In this document: positions 1 through 5,927 of the stretch, one piece after another | Layout of the letters: each line of letters opens with the position of its first letter | Position numbering within the stretch: position 1 is the stretch's first letter | Assembly: GCA_020443005.1 (NCBI GenBank) | Contig: JAGRJA010000143.1 | Coordinates: 1 to 7,930 of the forward strand | DNA: 7,930 nt | Direction: 5' to 3' | Source: Pseudomonadales bacterium | GTDB lineage: Bacteria > Pseudomonadota > Gammaproteobacteria > Pseudomonadales > UBA7239 | Translations under genes and position numbers: made by a program | Notes under the pieces: model-generated | Databases searched by the model: none | The model's input: the letters and a program-made list of their open reading frames with translations, nothing else | Told to the model about the DNA's origin: nothing

Positions 1-1931
1 ACTTGATTGAAATTGACCTCACGCCGAATCGCGCTGATTGTTTGAGTGTCAGGGGCGTCGCGAGAGAAGTCGCCGTACTCAACGGGCTAAAGGTTCAGGA
101 GCCCTCTATTGAACCTGTGGTTTCACAGCACGACCGGGTTTTTCCGGTTCAACTCAAGGCTGCAGAAGCGTGTCCGAAATATATTGGTCGGGTGATTGAA
201 GGGGTTGATGTTTCTGCGCCCAGTCCACTTTGGTTGCAGGAAAAATTGCGTCGTTCCGGTGTGCGCAGTATTGATGCCATTGTCGATGTTACCAATTTTG
301 TTTTGCTTGAATTGGGTCAGCCAATGCATGCTTTTGACCTGGACAAATTGAAAGGCGGTATTGTCGTACGCATGGCGGAACCCGGTGAGACGCTGAAATT
401 ACTTGATGAACAGGAAGTAAGTCTTGCTGAAAACACACTGGTAATTGCCGATCACGAAAGTGCTCTTGCAATGGCGGGCATAATGGGCGGACAGGCTTCA
501 TCGGTTACTGCCTCTACAGTCAATATTCTGCTCGAGTCAGCTTTTTTCAATCCGCTGGCAATTACCGGGCGGGCGCGTAGTCATGGTTTGCATACTGATT
601 CCTCCCATCGCTTTGAACGGGGTGTGGATTTTTGCCTGCAAGAACTGGCGATAGAAAGAGCCAGCAAACTGATTGTTGATATTGCCGGTGGAAAACCGGG
701 CCCTGTTCATGTCTGTGTTGCGCAAGCACATTTGCCATCAACCAAAAAAGTGGCTCTGCGCAAGGCGTCGGTAGAGCGTTACCTGAAACTTGATCTTGGT
801 GATGAGGTTATCGAAGGCATGATGCTGTCACTCGGTCTTGAGCTGGATGACAAAACAGCAGACGGCTGGCAGTTCAAAGTACCCAGTTGGCGTTTTGATA
901 TCGCCATCGAGGTTGACCTGCTGGAAGAAATAGCCCGAATTTATGGCTACAACCGTTTGCCCACTCAACACCCGCAAGCATCACTTGTGTTGAAGCCTGA
1001 CAGTGAGCAGGATTTTTCGACTGACAAGCTCCGTCAGCATATGCTTGCAGAGGGCTATAACGAAGTCATTACCTACAGCTTTGTCGACCCTGAGTTGCAG
1101 TCCCTGTTTTCAGAAGTCGACCCGGTTTCCCTGCTTAATCCTATCGCCAGCGACCTGTCAGAAATGCGGTTAAGCCTGATACCGGGGCTGCTGAAAACGG
1201 CCCAGTACAATTTAAACCGTCAACAACATACCATGCGTTTGTTTGAAACCGGTTTGCGTTTTATTCGACAGGGTGATCAGACGATACAGCAGCCCATGTT
1301 ATCGGCGCTGTTGACAGGTCTTGATGGCGAGAATGATTGGGCCAAGCAGGATCGCCCCTTTGATTTCTTCGACATGAAGGGTGATTTGGAGAATCTGCTT
1401 TCAATAGCAGGCAGAAAGGGGCATTTTCATTTTGAGCCTGCCGAGCTTAAAGGCTACCACCCGGGGCAAACCGCCATCGTCAGTTTCAGCGGTGCGCACG
1501 ATGAATCTGCGGCAGAAGTCGGTTTTATCGGTGCCATACATCCAGCCATACAGTCCAGGCTGGGTTTTTCGCGCCCCTTGTTTGTTTTTGAATTGAGCCT
1601 TGCCAGTCTGTTATCAGTGGCTCTGCCGGTGTTTGCACCTTTATCGAAATACCCTGAAGTTTCCAGAGACCTTGCTTTTATTGTGGACAAGTCTGTGCAG
1701 GCTGGCCAAATGTGCAAAATAGTTCAAGAAAAAGCGGGGGCTTACCTCGTAAACTTAAAGGTATTTGATGTATATAGTGGGGAAGGCATTGATCCACATA
1801 GAAAAAGTATCGGCTTTGGCTTGACCTTTCAGCATAAATCGCGCACTCTTACAGAATCTGAGATAAATAGCTTAATCGATGACATTGTTCATGAATTATC
1901 AAGTCAGTTCGGTGCTGAACTAAGGAACTAG
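1..1931 (+). CDS. pheT: Phenylalanine--tRNA ligase beta subunit, 5'-truncated by the window edge
   Basis: This is the beta subunit of the cytoplasmic alpha2-beta2 phenylalanyl-tRNA synthetase, which charges tRNA-Phe and edits mischarged tyrosine. The frame is open from base 3 with no upstream stop, so the TTG at 3 is not a real start. About 150 N-terminal residues (tRNA-binding EMAP-like domain) lie outside, since 642 residues are visible and the family has about 795. Visible parts, numbered from the first visible residue, are LTPNRADCLSVRGVAREV at 6-23, the B3/B4 editing region at about 60-240, and the B5 domain at about 247-317 (VPSWRFDI then EEIARIYGYNRLP). The catalytic-like core is at about 330-530, and the C-terminal FDX-ACB anticodon-binding domain at about 547-640 contains KYPEVSRDLAFIVD. 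The stop is TAG at 1929-1931, one base before ihfA, as in the usual pheST-ihfA operon. Identification is secure. Confidence 0.97.
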   Translation, partial: LIEIDLTPNRADCLSVRGVAREVAVLNGLKVQEPSIEPVVSQHDRVFPVQLKAAEACPKYIGRVIEGVDVSAPSPLWLQEKLRRSGVRSIDAIVDVTNFVLLELGQPMHAFDLDKLKGGIVVRMAEPGETLKLLDEQEVSLAENTLVIADHESALAMAGIMGGQASSVTASTVNILLESAFFNPLAITGRARSHGLHTDSSHRFERGVDFCLQELAIERASKLIVDIAGGKPGPVHVCVAQAHLPSTKKVALRKASVERYLKLDLGDEVIEGMMLSLGLELDDKTADGWQFKVPSWRFDIAIEVDLLEEIARIYGYNRLPTQHPQASLVLKPDSEQDFSTDKLRQHMLAEGYNEVITYSFVDPELQSLFSEVDPVSLLNPIASDLSEMRLSLIPGLLKTAQYNLNRQQHTMRLFETGLRFIRQGDQTIQQPMLSALLTGLDGENDWAKQDRPFDFFDMKGDLENLLSIAGRKGHFHFEPAELKGYHPGQTAIVSFSGAHDESAAEVGFIGAIHPAIQSRLGFSRPLFVFELSLASLLSVALPVFAPLSKYPEVSRDLAFIVDKSVQAGQMCKIVQEKAGAYLVNLKVFDVYSGEGIDPHRKSIGFGLTFQHKSRTLTESEINSLIDDIVHELSSQFGAELRN

Positions 1932-1932
1932 A

Positions 1933-2238
1933 ATGAATGGTGCTTTAACCAAAGCCGGATTAGCTGAAAAGCTTTATGAAGAACTTGGTCTGAATAAACG
2001 CGAGGCCAAGGAGATTGTAGAGTTGTTTTTTGAAGAAATTCGGGCATCACTTGAGAACAATCAAAGCGTCAAGTTGTCTGCTTTTGGTAACTTTGACCTG
2101 CGGGATAAAAACCAGAGGCCGGGGCGGAATCCGAAAACAGGCGAAGAAATTCCTATCACGGCCCGGAGAGTTGTTACCTTTAAACCCGGTCAAAAACTGA
2201 AGGCTAGAGTAGAAGAGTATGCTGGAACCAAGCAATAA
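1933..2238 (+). CDS. ihfA: Integration host factor subunit alpha
   Basis: This is the alpha subunit of IHF, the heterodimeric nucleoid protein that bends DNA sharply at specific sites and acts in recombination, replication and sigma-54 promoters. At 101 residues it has normal length. The family-defining beta-arm is present as RPGRNPKTGEEIPITARR (residues 62-79), with the DNA-intercalating proline at P67. The dimerisation core FGNFDLRDKNQRPG precedes it, and VVTFKPGQKLKARVE follows. The ATG is one base after the pheT stop and has a strong Shine-Dalgarno TAAGGA at 1921-1926, inside the last codons of pheT, with 6 bases of spacing. This points to translation coupled to pheT. IhfA rather than IhfB or HU is indicated by both the sequence and the location. 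Confidence 0.97.
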   Translation: MNGALTKAGLAEKLYEELGLNKREAKEIVELFFEEIRASLENNQSVKLSAFGNFDLRDKNQRPGRNPKTGEEIPITARRVVTFKPGQKLKARVEEYAGTKQ

Positions 2239-2599
2239 CGACGAACTGCCGGTCATCCCGGGTAAACGCTATTTCACGATTGGTGAAGTAAGTGAACTTT
2301 GTGATGTCAAACCTCATGTATTGCGTTATTGGGAGCAGGAGTTTCCCCAGCTGAAGCCGGTCAAGCGTCGAGGCAATCGTCGCTATTATCAACGGCAGGA
2401 TGTACTGACGATTCGTCAGATTCGCACCCTGCTTTATGATCAGGGTTTTACGATAGGCGGTGCCAGACATCGTCTTGCTGATGACGGCACCTTGATAGAA
2501 GAAATACAAGCGCCGGGTTCTTCGGCAGAAAACAGCTCTGCTGATATCAAGGCGATTATCGAAGAACTTGAGCTGATCCGAGATATTCTGAAAAGCTGA
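2219..2599 (+). CDS. MerR-family transcriptional regulator of the ihfA-linked type
   Basis: This small MerR-type DNA-binding protein (126 residues) is found immediately after ihfA in many gammaproteobacteria; its role there is not established to my knowledge. The winged helix-turn-helix lies at about residues 17-85. It starts with KRYFTIGEVSELCDVKPHVL, continues with RYWEQEFPQLKP, and has the wing RRGNRRYY, followed by DVLTIRQIRTLLYDQGFTI. The C-terminal tail (about 90-126) is short and acidic and carries no cysteine-rich metal-binding motif, so there is no sign of mercury or copper sensing. The ATG lies inside ihfA (20-bp overlap, different frame) behind a weak purine-rich stretch, suggesting coupled translation. 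The stop codon sits inside the terminator hairpin at 2591-2610. Confidence 0.9.
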   Translation: MLEPSNNDELPVIPGKRYFTIGEVSELCDVKPHVLRYWEQEFPQLKPVKRRGNRRYYQRQDVLTIRQIRTLLYDQGFTIGGARHRLADDGTLIEEIQAPGSSAENSSADIKAIIEELELIRDILKS

Positions 2600-2610
2600 T
2601 AACAGCTTTT
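2591..2610 (+). terminator. Intrinsic terminator of the pheT-ihfA-MerR operon
   Basis: AAAAGCTG (2591-2598) pairs perfectly with CAGCTTTT (2603-2610) around the four-base loop ATAA. The 3' arm ends in four T and is followed by a moderately T-rich stretch (CAATCCTTTCC). The hairpin includes the TGA of the MerR gene at 2597-2599. The stem has only three G-C pairs and the T tract is interrupted, so termination may be partial. Confidence 0.6.
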
Positions 2611-2635
2611 CAATCCTTTCCTGTTTCTGTATGAT
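2607..2635 (+). promoter_or_regulatory. Putative promoter of the tRNA-Pro gene
   Basis: A -35-like TTTTCA (2607-2612) and a -10-like TATGAT (2630-2635) are separated by 17 bases. They match the sigma-70 consensus at 4/6 and 5/6. The bases after the -10 box are GC-rich (TCGCGC), as expected for the discriminator of stable-RNA promoters under stringent control. Transcription would begin near 2642, about 30 bases before the mature tRNA 5' end. The -35 overlaps the 3' arm of the preceding terminator. Confidence 0.5.
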
Positions 2636-2670
2636 TCGCGCTTTCGTCACTTGCTGGCGAGAGCAGCTAT

Positions 2671-2747
2671 CGGGATATAGCGCAGTCTGGTAGCGCACAC
2701 GCCTGGGGGGCGTGTGGTCGCAGGTTCAAATCCTGCTATCCCGACCA
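2671..2747 (+). tRNA. tRNA-Pro (anticodon GGG)
   Basis: This 77-base gene folds into a complete cloverleaf. The acceptor arm CGGGATA (2671-2677) pairs with TATCCCG (2737-2743), and is followed by discriminator A and an encoded CCA (2745-2747). The D arm is GCGC-AGTCTGGTA-GCGC. The anticodon stem CACGC (2698-2702) pairs with GCGTG (2710-2714) around the loop CTGGGGG, which puts GGG at 2705-2707 to read CCC and CCU proline codons. The T arm is CAGG-TTCAAAT-CCTG. The C1-G72 pair with discriminator A is characteristic of bacterial tRNA-Pro. A tRNA-Pro after ihfA and the MerR gene is also seen in Pseudomonas. Confidence 0.97.
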
Positions 2748-2764
2748 ATTTCTACCCCAACCTG

Positions 2765-2795
2765 AAAAAGGTCAGCCACAGGGTTGACCTTTTTT
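2765..2795 (+). terminator. Strong intrinsic terminator after tRNA-Pro
   Basis: A 13-bp stem pairs AAAAAGGTCAGCC (2765-2777) with GGTTGACCTTTTT (2782-2794), with one G-T pair, around the loop ACAG. The 3' side gives an uninterrupted run of six T (2790-2795). The A run on the 5' side would also allow the hairpin to act on minus-strand transcription. It separates the tRNA unit from the catabolic genes downstream. Confidence 0.85.
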
Positions 2796-2847
2796 AGTTC
2801 ACTCTTCTCTCCTGATTCAAAAACGGCATACATGGAATGAAAATTGA

Positions 2848-2875
2848 TTGGCAGAGCAGTCATGCTTTGTTTAAT
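2848..2875 (+). promoter_or_regulatory. Putative sigma-70 promoter of the aldolase/dioxygenase operon
   Basis: TTGGCA (2848-2853) and TTTAAT (2870-2875) are separated by 16 bases, and each matches the consensus at 5/6. Predicted transcription starts near 2882, giving a leader of about 31 bases to the ATG at 2913. If correct, it excludes the upstream in-frame TTG at 2844 as a start. An imperfect ATTC (2815-2818) / GAAT (2835-2838) dyad just upstream is a weak candidate regulator site. Confidence 0.5.
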
Positions 2876-2912
2876 GTGTCTGTTCGTGTGTATGAATGGC
2901 GGTGGAAACTTT

Positions 2913-3683
2913 ATGGAGAAATTTGAGGGTTTGAACCGGGGTATGGTGGAACGCTTTGCGCCTCGTCCGGGGCGTTACCGGCTTTTACCCGCACTCACCG
3001 AAGAAGCAAAACTGGCTTTAATGTGCCGTATGTTGTTCCGGGAAGGCTGGAACGAGCATATAGCCGGGCACATAACACTCAGGACTGAAGACGGGGATAT
3101 TTTAACAAACCCCTGGGAGTTGGCATGGGATGAAGTCAGGGCAGGTGATGTCATGCGCCTGGACCGGAACGGAAGTGTGCTAAAGGGGGACTGGAATGTT
3201 ACACCGGCAATTGGTCTGCATGTGCAGCTTCACCGATTGAGGTCGGATGTTAATGTGATTGTGCATAATCATTCTAGGTATTCAATGGTCTGGGCAAACG
3301 CGCACCGAATTCCACCTGTCTATGATCAGACAGGTGCGCATTGCGGTGTTGAATTACCCCTGTTTAATGAATACGCGGGGACTTTCGAAAAAGAAAATGT
3401 AACCGAAGAGGTCGCGCGCGCTCTGGGTGATGCGAAATGGGCCTTGCTGGCCAACCATGGTGCTCTGGTTGTTGGCAAGGACCTTCGTCAGGCACATTTG
3501 AGAGCAATCACGCTGGAGTGGCGTTGTCGGCGTGCGTGGGAAGTTGAATTACTGGGTGGTGGAGTACCCCTTGACGATGGGGAAGTTGAGAAAGTGTCTA
3601 TTACCGATGCCAATGGTTTTCCGTTCTTGTGGGAAGCCATGGCGCGCAGGGAATTGGTGCGTGATCCGAAGCTGGTTGAATAA
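2913..3683 (+). CDS. Class II aldolase/adducin-fold protein (catalytic activity unknown)
   Basis: This cytosolic protein belongs to the metal-dependent class II aldolase/adducin superfamily, which includes sugar-phosphate aldolases, epimerases, decarboxylases and some non-haem iron oxygenases. With the ATG at 2913 (GGTGGA at 2901-2906, 6-base spacing) it has 256 residues, longer than fuculose-1-phosphate aldolase (about 215) and typical of the adducin-like branch. The fold signature covers about residues 33-212. GWNEHIAGHITLR (45-57) is the N-terminal loop, VHNHSRYS (117-124) supplies metal ligands H118 and H120, and LLANHGALVVG (178-188) supplies H182. The usual fourth residue, Glu73 of FucA, aligns with A99 in TPAIGLHVQLH, so a classical aldolase reaction is doubtful. 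The gene is followed after 81 bases by a dioxygenase gene on the same strand, probably in one transcript. An in-frame TTG at 2844 would add 23 residues but lies inside the proposed promoter. Family is sure, substrate unknown. Confidence 0.88.
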   Translation: MEKFEGLNRGMVERFAPRPGRYRLLPALTEEAKLALMCRMLFREGWNEHIAGHITLRTEDGDILTNPWELAWDEVRAGDVMRLDRNGSVLKGDWNVTPAIGLHVQLHRLRSDVNVIVHNHSRYSMVWANAHRIPPVYDQTGAHCGVELPLFNEYAGTFEKENVTEEVARALGDAKWALLANHGALVVGKDLRQAHLRAITLEWRCRRAWEVELLGGGVPLDDGEVEKVSITDANGFPFLWEAMARRELVRDPKLVE

Positions 3684-3755
3684 TGCCCCCTGTCGGGCCT
3701 GTATATCAGAGAGCATGGTATTGCAGGGGTGTGTGAATGTTGAAGAAAAGTGAGC

Positions 3756-3759
3756 GAGG
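3756..3759 (+). promoter_or_regulatory. Ribosome binding site deciding the dioxygenase start
   Basis: GAGG in the context GCGAGG lies 5 bases before the ATG at 3765. The alternative GTG at 3750, five codons upstream, has only AAGAAAAG directly before it, with little or no spacing. The family's usual beginning (short strand, then PL...GVEVSG) also fits the ATG. Confidence 0.6.
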
Positions 3760-3764
3760 TTGAA

Positions 3765-4685
3765 ATGCGTTTGGCCATCAAACCATTAAAGAATGTCGGG
3801 GTAGAAGTATCCGGCTTTGATATTAACAGGCCGATTGATGAGGCATTAAAGGCTGAACTGATTGATGTGTGGAATGAACACGGGATTTTGCTGTTTCGCG
3901 ACCAGGATGTAGACCCCGGTAAACAGATTGAATTCAGTCGTATCTTTGGTGAACTGGAAATGCACCCCTTGAAGGCAACAACTTCGGATGAATATCCCGA
4001 ACTTTTCATGTTGATCAATGATCCGAAAAAAGAAAAATATATGACAGCAAGCTATAAAGGTGAGGTGCGTGTCAGCAAACTTGACTGGCACATGGATCTG
4101 CATTACACCGGCAAGCCGAACCGAGGTGCTATCTTGAGATCTGTCGTTGTTGCCGCTGAAGACGGGCTCACCGGGTTTGCTGACCTTGCCAGAGCCTACG
4201 ATGCGCTCGACAGGGAAACACAACAGTTGCTGGAAAAAATTGAAGTGGTTTATGCCTTCAGTATGCAGAGAAAACATATGCGTTTTGTTGATCTGGAAGG
4301 TTACGAGGCAGGGCCCTTCAGCCCGCGAAAACCTTCAGACATGAATTTTCCCAACTTTCCCGAAGTGGCTTACCCTGCAATTGTTACCCACCCTGTAACG
4401 GGCAGGAAAGTGCTGGAGATCGCTGAGCAAATGCTGGATAGGGTTGTTGCGCCCCACAAGGCCGGTTTGTCGAATGATGAGGCTGTCGACTTGTTGCAGC
4501 GACTGGTCGAGCATACAAGAAACCCCGATTTTCATTATTTTCACCAGTGGCGGGATGGTGACATGATCTTGTGGGACAACTGGCGAGCCATGCACTGCAC
4601 CACCGGTACAAAACCGGGTATTGCGAGAGCCATTCACCGTACCACGATCATGGGCGATGTTGCTCTTGGGCGCGTTCTCGATTAG
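3765..4685 (+). CDS. TauD/TfdA-family Fe(II)/2-oxoglutarate-dependent dioxygenase
   Basis: This cytosolic non-haem iron oxygenase uses O2 and 2-oxoglutarate to hydroxylate a substrate, often at a carbon next to a sulfonate, ether or amine that is then released; known members act on taurine or 2,4-D. At 306 residues it is slightly longer than E. coli TauD (283). The N-terminus (IKPLKNVGVEVSGFDINRPI) is typical, and GILLFRDQDVDPGKQIEFSR follows at 40-59. The iron-binding triad is H109 and D111 (DWHMD) plus H277 (DNWRAMH). R292 (AIHRTTIMGD), exactly 15 residues after H277, is the co-substrate carboxylate anchor, as with H255 and R270 of TauD. All key residues are intact, so it should be active. 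The substrate is not evident; its partner gene and the LysR gene suggest catabolism, but no ABC transporter or sulfonate gene is near. A GTG start at 3750 would add five residues. Confidence 0.92.
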   Translation: MRLAIKPLKNVGVEVSGFDINRPIDEALKAELIDVWNEHGILLFRDQDVDPGKQIEFSRIFGELEMHPLKATTSDEYPELFMLINDPKKEKYMTASYKGEVRVSKLDWHMDLHYTGKPNRGAILRSVVVAAEDGLTGFADLARAYDALDRETQQLLEKIEVVYAFSMQRKHMRFVDLEGYEAGPFSPRKPSDMNFPNFPEVAYPAIVTHPVTGRKVLEIAEQMLDRVVAPHKAGLSNDEAVDLLQRLVEHTRNPDFHYFHQWRDGDMILWDNWRAMHCTTGTKPGIARAIHRTTIMGDVALGRVLD

Positions 4686-4727
4686 GACCGACTGTTTTCA
4701 TGGCTTCCCTGTTTTCGGATGAGGCGT

Positions 4728-5651
4728 TTAATCCGGTCGTGAATCGGCTTGTTGCTGGCTGATGTGTTCAAGTTGCTGCCGCAACCATGTTAACCCCTGG
4801 TCGGTTGCCTTGAGCTGGTGCCAAACCAGAAAAATTTGAAAGGGTTCAAGTTCGAAAGGTGGTTTGCTTAACGCCAGATTAAAAGGTTTCTGGAATTTTC
4901 TCAGTAATCTTGCTGGCCCGGTGACGATGAATGCCGACGCTGAAGCGGCATGTAATGCAGCCAGAAAATGCGGCAGGTTGGCGATGATTTTGGGTTTCAC
5001 CGACTGGCCCGGGAAAAGGTCTTTGGCCAGTTCCTTGCGTTTGGCCTCCGGGGCAACCAGTAAATGCTCCTGCCTAGAAAAACGGGCCATTGTCATTTTT
5101 TCACCGGCGAGCTCATGATGGGCCGACATGGCACAGAGGTAATCATCCTCGAGCAAGCGGAGTGTTCTGAAGCGCTTGGGTATGTTTTCTGCGCGGCCAA
5201 TGGCCAGATCGATTGAGCCGTTTTCGATATCGTCCAGCGGCAGGTGGGAAGCCAGATGTCGAATTTGCAAACGGATGCCAGGGGCATCTTTTTGAAGGCG
5301 GGTGAGCAAGGGAGGGAGTATGAGTGCTTCCACATAGTCGGTGGTAGCGATTGAAAACTGTCGCTCGGTATTGATGGCTTCAAAGTGTGGTTGCGGGCTT
5401 AATGTTCTTTCGATGCTGTTCAGGGATGTTTGCAGCTCCTGATGAATCTGCAGCGCCCTTGGGCTGGGTTGCATGCCGTCTCCAGAGCGAACCAGAAGCG
5501 GGTCATTGAGCTGTTGGCGGAGGCGACTGAGTGCATGGCTGACAGCCGGTTGACTCATGGCGAGGCGTTGGGCGCTGCGGGTGATATTCCGTTCTTCGAT
5601 AAGTACATCAAAAACAGGCAGAAGGTTAAGGTCGAATCGGCGCAGGGACAT
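4728..5651 (-). CDS. LysR-type transcriptional regulator
   Basis: This is a cytosolic DNA-binding regulator of 307 residues, the usual length. The N-terminal winged helix-turn-helix is clear: FDLNLLPVFDVLIEERNITR at 6-25, then AQRLAMSQPAVSHALSRLR at 27-45, followed by the linker helix to about 85. The periplasmic-binding-protein-like effector domain covers about 96-295 (FSIATTDYVEALILPPLLTR, then IDLAIGR). The opening resembles the NodD/LeuO-like branch, but the inducer cannot be inferred. The gene converges with the dioxygenase gene (42 bases between stops, no clear terminator) and diverges from the thiolase-fold operon, the classic layout in which a LysR protein activates the divergent operon and represses itself. 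A palindrome with a T-N11-A core lies just upstream of its start. The ATG has only a poor Shine-Dalgarno. Confidence 0.92.
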   Translation of the reverse strand: MSLRRFDLNLLPVFDVLIEERNITRSAQRLAMSQPAVSHALSRLRQQLNDPLLVRSGDGMQPSPRALQIHQELQTSLNSIERTLSPQPHFEAINTERQFSIATTDYVEALILPPLLTRLQKDAPGIRLQIRHLASHLPLDDIENGSIDLAIGRAENIPKRFRTLRLLEDDYLCAMSAHHELAGEKMTMARFSRQEHLLVAPEAKRKELAKDLFPGQSVKPKIIANLPHFLAALHAASASAFIVTGPARLLRKFQKPFNLALSKPPFELEPFQIFLVWHQLKATDQGLTWLRQQLEHISQQQADSRPD

Positions 5652-5660
5652 CGTTACAAT

Positions 5661-5677
5661 TATTCATTTTGTGAATA
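5661..5677. promoter_or_regulatory. Putative LysR operator (17-bp palindrome, T-N11-A core)
   Basis: TATTCA (5661-5666) and TGAATA (5672-5677) form a perfect dyad around five bases. T5663 and A5675 give the LysR-family T-N11-A signature. A second half site, TATTCA at 5691-5696, lies 30 bp to the right on the same face of the helix and begins a weaker TCA-N6-TGA dyad. The palindrome falls between the proposed LysR-gene -10 box and its ATG, fitting autorepression. Assignment rests on position and symmetry only. Confidence 0.55.
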
Positions 5678-5685
5678 TACAAATT

Positions 5686-5713
5686 ATTATTATTCATTAC
5701 ACTGATAAGTCAA
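5686..5713 (-). promoter_or_regulatory. Putative promoter of the LysR gene
   Basis: On the minus strand, -35 TTGACT (5708-5713) and -10 AATAAT (5686-5691) each match the consensus at 5/6 and are separated by 16 bases. Predicted transcription starts near 5679, directly before the 17-bp palindrome, giving a leader of about 28 bases. The surrounding DNA is very AT-rich. Confidence 0.5.
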
Positions 5714-5717
5714 GTCA

Positions 5718-5746
5718 TTGTAAAGTGTGCGGGGTCTTGTTATACA
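5718..5746 (+). promoter_or_regulatory. Putative promoter of the thiolase-fold/DUF35 operon
   Basis: TTGTAA (5718-5723) and TATACA (5741-5746) are 17 bases apart. Each matches the consensus at 4/6, and an extended TGT precedes the -10 box. Transcription would start near 5753, placing the TATTCA half site at about -60 and the palindrome at about -84, reasonable for a LysR-activated promoter. The untranslated leader would then be about 175 bases, unusually long, so a promoter nearer the gene is possible. Confidence 0.35.
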
Positions 5747-5870
5747 ACTGCCGTATAGGGCAGGTGGTCGTGTCGCGTATGTTGTTAGTGCAGGCCATGC
5801 AGCGCTTGCAGCAGCGGCCGCGGTTTATGATCGTGGAGACAAGACGATCGAATTTTCAATGATCTGTTGA
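5724..5870 (+). pseudogene. Possible remnant of a CaiB/BaiF-type CoA-transferase gene (speculative)
   Basis: Between a TAA at 5721-5723 and a TGA at 5868-5870 an open frame of 48 codons has no ATG near its beginning and no evident ribosome binding site. Its middle reads SAGHAALAAAAAVYDRGDK, followed by TIEFSMIC. This resembles, from memory, the alanine-rich helix and following strand of family III CoA-transferases (a pattern like GxHAALAALAALYxR...G.VDVSM), with about four residues missing before the strand. Nothing else of such a gene is seen on either side. It could be a decayed fragment or a chance open frame in the leader of the thiolase-fold gene. The fragment is too short and alanine-rich to be confident. 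Confidence 0.2.
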
Positions 5871-5927
5871 CCTGCCTGGCATGCACAAGGGCCAACGCCG
5901 GATTCATTAACACAGAGGTAAAAACGC

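Noticed and set aside
2204..2698. 164-codon open frame on the minus strand opposite the MerR gene
   Set aside because: It is a shadow of the MerR gene, continues into the tRNA, and its translation shows no recognisable domain.
2721..2747. tRNA 3' end as half of an attachment-site pair
   Set aside because: No second copy of this sequence was found by eye in the window and no integrase gene is present, so no att pair can be annotated.
2844..2912. Upstream in-frame extension of the aldolase-fold gene from TTG, with a hydrophobic stretch MLCLMCLFVCM resembling a signal peptide
   Set aside because: It lies across a good -35/-10 pair, has no ribosome binding site, and class II aldolases are cytosolic; the ATG at 2913 has a Shine-Dalgarno and fits the family N-terminus.
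3687..3729. Inverted repeat CCCCTG (3687-3692) / CAGGGG (3724-3729) between the aldolase and dioxygenase genes
   Set aside because: Only six pairs with a 31-base loop and no T tract; too weak to call a terminator or attenuator.
5779..5862. Short ATG-initiated frame in the leader before the thiolase-fold gene
   Set aside because: No ribosome binding site, and it overlaps a more protein-like frame; no support for a leader peptide.
5557..5862. 101-codon plus-strand frame across the LysR 5' end and the intergenic region
   Set aside because: It is antisense to the helix-turn-helix coding region, of low-quality composition, and without a start signal.
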